Positions 54,920 to 64,000 of a DNA stretch of 64,000 bases are shown here, piece after piece. Both the position numbers and the translations under genes were made by a program. This DNA comes from Glandiceps talaboti (taxonomy: Eukaryota; Hemichordata; Enteropneusta; Spengelidae): contig NC_135570.1 of assembly GCF_964340395.1 (NCBI RefSeq), positions 11,672,822-11,736,821 on the forward strand. The letters are read 5' to 3'. A model generated the notes under the pieces. That model saw only the letters and a program-made list of their open reading frames with translations. It did not search any database and had not been told where the DNA came from. The stretch's first letter is position 1. Each line of letters opens with the position of its first letter.

Positions 54920-55350
54920 ATTGTCAACAGAGAACAGTCTAGTAGAGAATATGTCTTCAAAATAAACTGAAACAGTCAACAAAGTTGTAAACTTGAAAAA
55001 TGTATATCTATTTATCAAAAGAGAAATATCTAGAGAGAAAATGTGTCAGAAATGAGCTGAAACAGTCAACAAAGTTTAATAGGGTGTAAACTTGAAAAGT
55101 GTATATATTTTTATCGAAAGAGAAATATCTAGAGAGAAAAGCTGAAACAATTGACAAACTTGGTGTGAACTTGGAAAATGTTTCATTTATTTGTCATGAG
55201 AGAAAAATCTAGAGATGAATTATTTTAGAAATATAGCTGAAATTGATCAACCCAACTAAAGTGTAAATGTGAAAAGTATTCCATTTATTTATCGAAAGAG
55301 AAAAATCCAACAAGAGAAATAAGCTGAAACAATCAACACAGCTTTAGACT
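54920..55350. repeat. Diverged ~100-bp tandem repeat
   Basis: Four imperfect units share GAAATATCTAGAGAGAAAA, GAGCTGAAACAGTCAACAAA, GTAAACTTGAAAA and TATTTATC. Divergence is high, so it is an old array. Confidence 0.8.
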
Positions 55351-56197
55351 TGGAAAGTGTCCAAACTGTCTACTGCCTGCATGTCTTCTTTGACAACTCT
55401 GGCATTCTGTAAATATCAGGTTTGAGGTGATCTGAGTGGGTTAATGGTGACAGTCAAACCTTTTCTAGATGTCAGTTGATAAATTGACAAAAGACCCAAT
55501 GATACAGGGCAGAGGTTATATCGCTGACATACACTAGTCATAACCTGAAGCATCTATGCTGTACACATAGTTCACATTGTAGTTGCTTTGAAAGACATTC
55601 ATTGACCTTTGACCTCCCAGTACTAAATCTCTTGTGAACAGTCTGTCAAAATATAAAAGAAGAAACTTGTCAATTTCAAAACATTCATTTTGAAATATTG
55701 AATATTGTATTTAGCTGAGAGAATATCTAATATCAATATAATCTATCGCACATTAAATGTACAATAATTTGATACAAACATTTTCTAATGATTTATCTGG
55801 ACTAAAAATAGCAAATTACAGGTAATTCTAGATCCTGCACAGTAAATCGATTGTGACCTATTTTACTTACTACAGGAAAGGTCATGACAAAAGACTGCAC
55901 AAAGGGCGTGTTGAGGTCAAGGTCTGACCCTTGACCTTTGTGGTATATAAAATAGAAATGCTGTCACGTACACATGTTATGATGGGCCAAGTCAGCTTGA
56001 TAGATGCATACAGGGTGGCCTTTGCCATGGTTACTTGTGTGTACATTGTATGTCATATACAGTGTGTTATACAGTGTGTATGTACAGCTGCTTGTGTGCA
56101 CGTAAAAGTGCTATATAAGGAAAAGAAGTCATTGGGTTGAAATTTCACCGATTCCGAATACATGGGTTTATAAAGTTCATTGACTTACTGGAGTATC

Positions 56198-56531
56198 AAA
56201 GTGGCCATATGGATGAGGTTTGGATATTTATTTTGGATTTTTAATTTACAAAACAATTTTATCATGGCTTCCTACTTAAAAAATCAAAGCAAAACAACAT
56301 ATGCCAAGTCCTTGCTTGTAACCCAGTAAACTGCAAAAGATTAGTAAATGTGTAGAATGACAATAACAAACATTTTACACATTGTTTAGCTTTTTGCAAG
56401 GTATTGAGTGACAAACACAGACTTGGTCTATGTTGTTTCACATTGATTTTCCAAGTAAGAAGTCACAATAAAATTGTTGTATGAATTATTAAACCAAAAT
56501 AAATACCAAATCACCATCTCATAGCCACTTT
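56198..56531. repeat. MITE-like element with long TIRs, copy 2
   Basis: Same family as 23714-24031. The left end is AAAGTGGCCATATGGATGAG and the right end is CATCTCATAGCCACTTT. The inner blocks are ATCATGGCTTCCTACTT at left and TGTTGTTTCACATTGATTTT plus CAAGTAAGAAGTCA at right. Confidence 0.87.
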
Positions 56532-57052
56532 AAATAAATAATATTAGCTGGGTTTAGATTTTAATTTAAAATAACAGAATGATCCCCAATAATTTCCATG
56601 TCTCATTGAAATAAACTTCATCACAACTTCTGACTTGCAAGGGTTTCAATCCAAAAGTGGTTCCTGCATGTTATCTTATCAGTAGAGGCTGCCATAAGGA
56701 CTACATAGGGTTATTATTCTTGATGAACTTTTTTTATTATATAGCTCTGCTCAGCAACAATCATCCACACCTACATTTTAACACCAATCTGAATTCTGCC
56801 TTTAAATAGCATGCCTCATAGCCTATTTTTACAATGTATGTATGTCAATCCATACTCCCTATCTGCATCCACTACCCCAAGATCCTGGCCAGATAAGGAC
56901 CTCAAACTTGAAGTCTAAAGTTCAAATGTCATTTGAAATTCAAAATGCCAATGTCTATATTTATTTATTTATTTATTTGTTTGTTGCCATGGAAGAATTT
57001 ACCATCAGTGACCTATTGACAAGATCAATTGCATTTTAGATGGTTTCGTTGT

Positions 57053-57570
57053 TGCAAGTGAAATTTTTGCTGATATTTAACAAAGTGAAAGGTTAAACTA
57101 TCCTTTAGGCTGTACGCATAAGAAAAGTACTTTTTTTATATGTTAGAAATTGAATGCGAAAAGTTGCAGGTTGCGAATAGCTGCTGGTTTTGTTTTATAG
57201 ACTAATTTTATATGAGTGTTTCTGTCAATTTTATTGATCCAGTATTTTGTACGTGTCTTATATGTGTATTTCTCTGTGTGTTTTACTTATCCTGTTTTTG
57301 TTGTCTTTTAGAGGGCCCCGGGGAAGACTAGCTTTTAGCTAACCTGGTTATCAGGTGAAATTTTTGTTGATATTTAGCAAAGTGAAAGGTAGAACTATCT
57401 TTTAGGCTGTAGGCATAAGAAAAGTACCAGATTTTTAACCCTCTTTAAATAAAGTTTAAATAAAGGTTAAATAAATAAATATTAAATAAATAATTCTGTG
57501 ATATTTGGTGGTGTACTACATTTTGTTGCTTTGCTTAGAAATTGAATGTCAGAAGTTACAGGTTTAGTTC
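57053..57570. repeat. Direct duplication of ~80 bp and a linked 30-bp block
   Basis: GTGAAATTTTTGCTGATATT to CATAAGAAAAGTAC (57058-57129) recurs diverged at 57354-57428. The following AAATTGAATG...AAGTT.CAGGTT recurs too (57148 and 57539). This implies duplication of a ~300-380 bp segment with later interruption. Confidence 0.75.
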
Positions 57571-59059
57571 TGTGATCTTTGGTGGGGTATACATTTTGTT
57601 GTTTTGTTTTGTATGTACTAAACAAGAAAATGCTTGGTATGAAATCAACACCTTTTCCCATCTGTTAGTGAAGGGTCAAAGGCTGATGACTGGTCAGTCC
57701 CATGTTTTTCTATTTATATTATCTTATCAGTGGATCTATAAGGATGGATAATGTCATTCTTTTGTTCTGAACCAACTTTTTCTAGGGCTCTGCTAGTATC
57801 TGTTTTTCAAACCTAAACTTTAGTTTTAATTGGAACTGAATGAGCACTGTACATGCAGCAGGTTTTCAATTTGACATGTTCACTTTTCTGTGACCAAAGG
57901 TAGGCATGCATGCTTTTCAGTTAAGTATGTTCAATTTGTTCATCACAGGTATGTACAGTAGGTAGGCAGGCACGCATGCCATGGCCATGACCTTAGTACA
58001 GTTTGTCAGCTCATATATCATTGCAGGGAAGTGAGCAAGGTCAACAGGATAGAAAACCCACTTGTTGGCAGCAGTATGTCAAAAACCAAAGCAAACATTG
58101 TTTGTGTATAAAACATATGCTGTTCTTTGTGATCCTCTCTCAATACTTTCTTTGTTAGGAAACCGTTTTATCGATAGTGAATCCGATTTTGTGAGCTTAG
58201 ATGTGTATTTTCAATACTACTGTTTTAAGATCCATTAAGTCTTGATAGCAGTATAGTTAAAACATCTACCTCTAATATTTGCAGAAAAAATTCACAACTT
58301 AGATATCCACAAATGGTATAAGTAGTTCTTTCAATATTTTATATTGCCTGTCCCAATTTGAGTAGTGGTCATGTAGGTGTAAGTAAAACAGCGCCACCAG
58401 TGGTCATACTAGCAAGACATGGTTGAAAAATTTCCATGATCAGTTTCTGAGAGAACCTGTTTCTAACAAGTTTAATTTGTATATTTAATGATTTCAAATA
58501 TTTTGTTCAGTCACGAATTTTAATAAAACCAATTCTTTCAATGGTTAAAAAATTCCCAGAATAATTTCTCAAAGAACCTGTTTGTACCATGACAAGTTTA
58601 GTATACATTTAAAAGGGCACAAGCTGAGTTTTATACATACTTGGTCATAGTTTTAACTGCATATGTAAAAGGTACTCGCATTATTGTATCTACTGAAGCA
58701 TATTTAACCACCACTTGCAATTGACTGAACTCAAACCTGGTATTAAGATATAACTCATAAACGATCCAATGACGTAATTTACTCTACATTATCAAAAAAT
58801 GTTTGGGAAATCTTTACTATGAAATCAGCTATTCTAAACATAGCCATAAGACAGTTGCAATGTTATAGGTGACATGCATCAACATTAATATCATACTGGA
58901 ATGTGGTTTTATTTAAGTATTTTTACTTAAGTATAAATATGCTTATGAACTCAGCTTGTGCCATTTTAATGATTCAAAATATTTGTTCTGTCAGAAATGA
59001 TAATGAAACCAGTTTTCTTCCAAATTTTTATTGTTGGATTTCTCCTTATATCTTGATAG
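57571..59059. other. Region upstream of the zinc-finger coding exon
   Basis: AT-rich, with no supported gene. A pyrimidine-rich tract ending ATATCTTGATAG (59059) is a plausible acceptor for the exon that carries the zinc-finger coding region. Confidence 0.45.
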
Positions 59060-59149
59060 GTAAGAAACAGACCAATCAGAATAAACCAGCTTGACGGAAA
59101 AAAGAAAAACCGAAAAACTGATACGAAATAAAAGATTAAGTCTCAAGAC

Positions 59150-62100
59150 ATGGAAAAGAAGTTATACAGTAATTTGGGAAACAAAGCCAATGAGAGTAGT
59201 CCTAATCAGCGTTTTATGTCTGGTGAAGCTGGAACTGGTCAAAGTGGAGTTCTGTCACTTGTTGACAGTAAAAGTAGTGTGAAAATCACATCCAGACATT
59301 CACCAATAACAACACAACTTAGTCATCCACAGACTCTGATTCGACATGAGGCTGCAGACTCAAGCGCTTTGACTGGTCGACAACAAGGTGGTAGAAGACA
59401 GAAACGACAAAGTCATAGTCAATCAGATGTTCGTAGACCGCCAGACCAATCAGAAGATCTCAATAAATTTATGGCTACCCAATCAAAAGATATCTTCAAA
59501 TTTAGCAAGGCTTTGATTGAAACAAATAAAAAACGGAGTCTGGATGAAACAATTTCTGGTGCACTTATTGACACTCAGGCTAGTGATAATGGTGGTCAAG
59601 AAAAGATAGGAACTTTTAGTAAAGCACTTGTCAACCTTGCCAATCTTTCAGCATTCAAACAAATACTTTCTGGAATTGGTGATGATGGTAAAACTCCTGA
59701 CGAAGCTGCACTTTCTGAGAGTATCTCAAATGTTCTTAAGCATGCAGACAGAAAGCCAGTTTCCAGATATGATATGATGGAGGGGCTAGAGTTCCAAGAT
59801 CCTAAAAGAGCTACAGATACTCCAAGTGACACTACCTCACAGAATAGTGACAATTCAGATAGTGTACAAACAGATTACATTATGTCCAGACTGTTTCAGG
59901 ATTTGCAAAAAATGGGAAAACCACCACAGACAACAAGTAGTAGTAGTGCAGTTGTTGACGGAAGCCATCCAAATCAAAGCACCGTGGCGCCAGTCTTGGG
60001 GAGTAATATCAACCAACAATTTGTTGTCAAAAACAACTCCAAAAAGCGTAAATCACGCCAAAGTGCTACAGAGGGATACAAACTAAATGTTTCAAATCCA
60101 GAATTTTCTCTGAACAAACAATCTAGGTTGCCTCCCCAGACACAAAAAAGGTTCTCCACAGAGAGTAATCATGAGATGATGGAAAAGAAGAAAGTGTTTG
60201 TGCAGCTTAAGGAGGAAAGAAATAGTCCGGACAGAACCCATGCTAAAAATCCAAATTCCATTGCTTGGTCTCAAAGTTCCAGTGTCGCACATTCACCTAC
60301 AAGTACCCCATTATCAGCTGCATCAGATTTTGTCACTTCTCAAGGTATGAAAAATCATGTCACACAACAAAGCAATTCAAGTATGCTGTATAATTCTACT
60401 AGACGGGTTGCTACACCAGACGGTCCATCACTTTATAGTTTACTGAATACCAGCAAGCAAAGTGGATTCAACCAAAAGCCAGCAGCTTCGCATGAAAAAC
60501 TACCATCGCCTATGACTTCAGATATATCAAAAAAAGAACGTAATAATAAGGAACTTGGTGATGGAGATGTAAAGGAGCTAGTTACAGAAATGCACTGGAA
60601 GAAGTTCAGGTCCATAATCACAGGCAACAGAAGACAAAGTGAGGAAGTTGCTGTTGCAGCTCTTACTTCTATGAAGACATTTCCTGGAAGAAGACATAGT
60701 GAAGATGTTGCCGTTGCTGCTCTAAATTCAATGAAGACACTCGCTGGTGGTTCTCCTCAGGCTTCTTCAACAGCCACATCTCCAAGTATCCCAAATCAGG
60801 GAGTTGTGACTGAGTTGCCTGCAAATCTGATCTTTCAGTGTTCGTCTTGTTCTGTTAGCTTTCCCCATCCACAAGCTCTTCATATGCACTGCATCCAGCA
60901 ACATGTCAAGAAGTCCCTGGAATGTGAATGTGGTAGGAAGTATCGTCTTTTTTGTGGGCTAAAAAGACATCAACTGACCAACTGTCCAATGAGATACAAA
61001 GACACCAGCACTCCTGAGGTACGAGTTCAGTCTCCAGAAGTACGAGTTCAATCTCCAGAACCAGACACATCTAGTAATTCACTGAAAACCAGGCATAATT
61101 GTCACAGTGATTACAACGCCAAGTGTTCAGCCTGTGCGAAAAATATCAATAAGATAGAAGGTCAGCCTGTGCCAAATCCAACGGTCTCAGTCCTAGACAC
61201 ACAACCCTCACAACCACAACTTCATCCATCATATGCAAATCATGAAAGACCAGATGCATCAACAGAATCAGTACAGTCACCTCTACAAGAGATGTTATCG
61301 TCTCCTCTGTCAAATAAACCAGAAGATAGGATAGACACTACAACTGAGGAGAGTGAATCTAAAGGACATTTGCACTCCTTACTAAGTAAAATAACAGCCC
61401 CTCAACAAAACATCCCAAGTCCAAGAACTTGGGCAGGAAGCACAGAAACCAAGAACTCATCAAGTTCAGATATGGATAAAAACAGAGAAGCCTCAGACAA
61501 TCCACCTACTGAAGCAAAGGCTGCGTATGGAAGGACACTGTATGACTTTGTGACAGCTATTCTAAGTGGAAATCAAGAAATAGAGGAAGAGAAAACAAGA
61601 AGTCTACTGAATCAGCAGGACAAAAGTGATAAATCTCCCGATACTGAGAAGATCTCCTCATCAGAGAAACCAGCAGAGAGTCGAGATCAGAGAGGAAATG
61701 TTTCATTGAACACTACGCAGCTACTAACCCACTGTGATGGTAAAGGGGGCATAGACAACCAAGAAAGCAATAGTGAAAGGCGTACAGTCAGACAGCAGCA
61801 AGACTCCAATAGGCATAAGGCTACCAATTCTGAGGCAGATAAAAAAGAACAGCTTGTGCGTAATACATTTTCTGCAATTGTGAGGGAAAATGAAGATTCC
61901 ACAAATGTGAAGGAAAATGAGTTTTCCACAGATTTGAGAGAACGAGGAGACAGCAGCAGTTCAACGATACCAATCAGTACCAACACTGACAACCAAGAAT
62001 ATGCCTCTCTGGTAGAGTCTAGTCAGCAGCTACAAAATGATGATGAAAAACAACAATTTCGTCAAAGATTAGCAACAAATACTGTGGAGACAAAAGATGT

Positions 62101-62902
62101 TGCAAGCCCAGAGGATGATGTCAGACCAGAACCTAGAGCCGAAAAACCACCAGCCATAGCTCCACATACCAGCACCAAGAGGCAAGGAAATACAGTGGTG
62201 ACGACAGAAACAAAATATATTGAAACAACTCTTGAACATTTTGTTACAGCTGTGGTTTGTAAGGCATTAACCGGCCAGATGACTGAGCTGCAAACATTAC
62301 TTAATTCTGCTACAACTATAACTGATGCAACTGCAGCCAGTGCTGCAGTTGATACTACTACAACACAAGATATGTTGTCGGAACCAAAAGATGGAAAGGC
62401 AATGCAAAGTAGTAGTGGAAGTACAGGAAAACGGAAAATAACCATGGTTCAAGAAAGTCAACTTCCGAAACAACCAAAGTTAGCATCAGTTGAAACACAA
62501 AGGGAAAGCGATATATATGAAGAGAGGGGCTTGCAACAGTGTGCAGTAGAAGAAAAATATGCAAACACTCCCGAATTCGCCAGACAAAGAGCAGCTGATG
62601 TTTCTACAACTTCTACTGAGCTATCAATCCAAAAGAATCCATCTCAGTTACATGGTTGTATAGACAGGCATGTTAGATCGCAGAGCAGTGATGGATTTGG
62701 TGAGAGGAGTTTACCACAAATTTTGTCTGTTCCCGGAATACCCTCAACACTTCCACTGAAAGAAGAGATGACAACACATCAGGAAGGCTTGGCTACACAG
62801 TTGCCATGGCAACAAAGCACCATGGGAATGCAACCAATGCAATTTAGACAGGAGTCCGAGAAAGACCAACTAGAGCCATTAGATCTTAGTATCAATAAGT
62901 AG
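59150..62902 (+). CDS. C2H2/C2HC zinc-finger protein with C-terminal PLDLS CtBP-binding motif (1,250 aa)
   Basis: A single uninterrupted frame runs from ATG 59150 to TAG 62900-62902. An in-frame TAA lies 21 bp before the ATG, which supports this start. A classical C2H2 finger sits at 564-585 (Cys564, Cys567, His580, His585, with F and L at the usual places). A C2HC-like finger follows immediately (Cys592, Cys594, His607, Cys612). The C-terminus is EPLDLSINK; PxDLS is the CtBP docking motif of many repressors. Residues ~492-533 hold a 20-residue tandem repeat (RRQSEEVAVAALTSMKTFPG and RRHSEDVAVAALNSMKTLAG), each with an RRxS basophilic-kinase site. FSKAL, FVTAIL and FVTAVV motifs recur. The rest is Ser/Thr/Gln/Glu-rich and likely disordered. 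Probably a nuclear co-repressor or transcription factor; I cannot name an orthologue. Confidence 0.85.
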   Translation: MEKKLYSNLGNKANESSPNQRFMSGEAGTGQSGVLSLVDSKSSVKITSRHSPITTQLSHPQTLIRHEAADSSALTGRQQGGRRQKRQSHSQSDVRRPPDQSEDLNKFMATQSKDIFKFSKALIETNKKRSLDETISGALIDTQASDNGGQEKIGTFSKALVNLANLSAFKQILSGIGDDGKTPDEAALSESISNVLKHADRKPVSRYDMMEGLEFQDPKRATDTPSDTTSQNSDNSDSVQTDYIMSRLFQDLQKMGKPPQTTSSSSAVVDGSHPNQSTVAPVLGSNINQQFVVKNNSKKRKSRQSATEGYKLNVSNPEFSLNKQSRLPPQTQKRFSTESNHEMMEKKKVFVQLKEERNSPDRTHAKNPNSIAWSQSSSVAHSPTSTPLSAASDFVTSQGMKNHVTQQSNSSMLYNSTRRVATPDGPSLYSLLNTSKQSGFNQKPAASHEKLPSPMTSDISKKERNNKELGDGDVKELVTEMHWKKFRSIITGNRRQSEEVAVAALTSMKTFPGRRHSEDVAVAALNSMKTLAGGSPQASSTATSPSIPNQGVVTELPANLIFQCSSCSVSFPHPQALHMHCIQQHVKKSLECECGRKYRLFCGLKRHQLTNCPMRYKDTSTPEVRVQSPEVRVQSPEPDTSSNSLKTRHNCHSDYNAKCSACAKNINKIEGQPVPNPTVSVLDTQPSQPQLHPSYANHERPDASTESVQSPLQEMLSSPLSNKPEDRIDTTTEESESKGHLHSLLSKITAPQQNIPSPRTWAGSTETKNSSSSDMDKNREASDNPPTEAKAAYGRTLYDFVTAILSGNQEIEEEKTRSLLNQQDKSDKSPDTEKISSSEKPAESRDQRGNVSLNTTQLLTHCDGKGGIDNQESNSERRTVRQQQDSNRHKATNSEADKKEQLVRNTFSAIVRENEDSTNVKENEFSTDLRERGDSSSSTIPISTNTDNQEYASLVESSQQLQNDDEKQQFRQRLATNTVETKDVASPEDDVRPEPRAEKPPAIAPHTSTKRQGNTVVTTETKYIETTLEHFVTAVVCKALTGQMTELQTLLNSATTITDATAASAAVDTTTTQDMLSEPKDGKAMQSSSGSTGKRKITMVQESQLPKQPKLASVETQRESDIYEERGLQQCAVEEKYANTPEFARQRAADVSTTSTELSIQKNPSQLHGCIDRHVRSQSSDGFGERSLPQILSVPGIPSTLPLKEEMTTHQEGLATQLPWQQSTMGMQPMQFRQESEKDQLEPLDLSINK
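60836..60985 (+). other. Paired zinc-finger domain within the 1,250-aa protein
   Basis: Finger 1 is CSSCSVSFPHPQALHMHCIQ and a final QH (C-x2-C-x12-H-x4-H). Finger 2 begins CECGRKYRLF and ends RHQLTNC (C-x-C-x12-H-x4-C), with one residue fewer between the cysteines and a terminal Cys instead of His. The six-residue linker VKKSLE is one short of the typical seven-residue inter-finger linker. Confidence 0.85.
62874..62899 (+). other. CtBP-binding PLDLS motif at the extreme C-terminus
   Basis: EPLDLSINK occupies residues 1242-1250. PLDLS is the high-affinity form of the PxDLS motif recognised by CtBP co-repressors, and a Lys two or three residues downstream is common. Confidence 0.8.
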
Positions 62903-64000
62903 CAAGCAGAATTATAGGCAATAACCACAACTAGCATCACGTTAACTTTAAGTGGTTTTGTGATCAAAGCCATAAAAAACTTTAGCCAGTGTGTGCGACT
63001 TTTGAATTTTTGTTTTATCTAACAACTTCTACCTCCGTGAAGATTGTAATTAATTGTGCATTATGATAAATGCTTCATTTGAACACGGAATCGATAAATA
63101 ATTCCTTTGTTTCACACAACTATAAATTTGTTAACGCATCTAAGGATAGGACTTGTATATAACTTTGTACTCTAAAGAAGTTGTTCTTGTTCAAGTTGTA
63201 CATTTTAAGATTTGTGGCAAATGTCTGATAAAAACAAAAGCAAAGAAAACATCAACACAAGGAGTGCTATGACAATATTCCCCATATTAACGTCGATCAA
63301 ATTTTGTTTGTCATCTGGCATAAAATTCAATTTCATTGCAACAATTCTTTTTGCTTCAGGGAAGATAATTATAAATGATGTTATTTAACTTTCTGTTTAA
63401 TTAAAATATCCATTTCAGGTACATACTATTGAAGATATCTAAATTATATTATACAACTATATGTGTATTTCTTTCAAGTAGACATTTAAAGATTTCAAAA
63501 AACGAACGCCGATTATATGTTTTCCATACTGTTACATGGACAAGACATTGGCTGATAATCTGATTTTCTCTATTTCTTTCTTGATGATTTATAAGTCTGT
63601 TTACTTTCTGATTTTCCATTTTACTATTTATATTTATAAGAATTATTCATTCTTTCTTCAAAAAATAAGTGAACTTAAAAGAAGCAAAAAAAAAGAACTT
63701 AGTAAAATCCAAAGAAATTTCTATACTACTAGCCGTTTTTGTAGTGATGACATAGTATATTTTTTAATCATATTTTTCAATGTTAATGAGTTATGTTTCA
63801 TGGGTAAACTTACTTGGTGTGAGGACATAGGGAGGTTTGCACCTACAGGTGGCAACTGAAAACAAACCCATCATGATAAAATTTTGAAAATGTTCCCTTA
63901 GTCTAGTTCCTGACGACCGTATTTCAATTTTACACTGTTATCTTCACACATAATGTCTAGTCAATCTCGTTACTCAAGGCGTTAAATGTGGGGCAACTCC
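62903..64000 (+). other. 3' UTR and flank of the zinc-finger gene
   Basis: AT-rich sequence without a supported gene. An ATTAAA variant polyadenylation signal lies at 63400-63405. The 107-codon frame at 63536-63859 is Phe/Ile/Lys-rich with A/T-biased codons and no motif. Confidence 0.5.

Noticed and set aside
63536-63859. 107-codon ORF downstream of the zinc-finger gene
   Set aside because: Phe/Ile/Lys-rich translation of AT-rich 3' flank, without motif or codon bias.

Overview
This window is AT-rich DNA from an animal nuclear genome. The evidence is spliced genes with GT/AG introns, an ER palmitoyltransferase of the animal ZDHHC6 type, a TASOR/TEX15-type pseudo-PARP protein, a LINE reverse-transcriptase remnant and many microsatellites and MITE-like elements. 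Intron sizes and repeat content suggest an invertebrate (a marine deuterostome or lophotrochozoan would fit), but the sequence alone does not fix the species.

Layout. (1) 1-8478 is a satellite array. A 31-bp ancestral monomer is organised into 155-bp pentamers, these into ~1,393-bp blocks and these into a 4,180-bp unit. Orientation flips at about 6201-6230. (2) 8479-10823 is intergenic, with a dispersed repeat and a strong hairpin. (3) 10824-19946 (+) is a four-exon gene for a ~2,253-residue protein. Its N-terminus resembles the TASOR/TASOR2/TEX15 pseudo-PARP domain (DUF3715); the rest is one 6.2-kb exon, largely low complexity, with an in-frame triplication of a 64-residue unit. (4) 19947-29527 is 3' UTR and intergenic DNA with minisatellites, a MITE and two TIR elements. 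(5) 29528-37758 (-) is a complete nine-exon ZDHHC6 gene of 385 residues, with DHHC catalytic motif, SH3-like C-terminus and KKDI dilysine ER-retrieval signal. (6) 37759-59059 is gene-poor: CpG-bearing segments with possible 5' non-coding exons, a decayed LINE, long microsatellites and palindromic elements. (7) 59060-62902 (+) holds an intronless coding region for a 1,250-residue zinc-finger protein ending in a PLDLS CtBP-binding motif. (8) 62903-64000 is its 3' flank.

The three genes are not an operon. Two of them (TASOR-like and zinc-finger/CtBP-motif) are probably nuclear and linked to silencing or repression by family knowledge. The third works in the ER membrane. The most unusual structures are the nested, inverted satellite, a tandem array of 5'-splice-site-like units beside the real ZDHHC6 exon-3 donor, a short MITE family with 10-bp target-site duplications, and the loss of two of the three regulatory cysteines known from human ZDHHC6.
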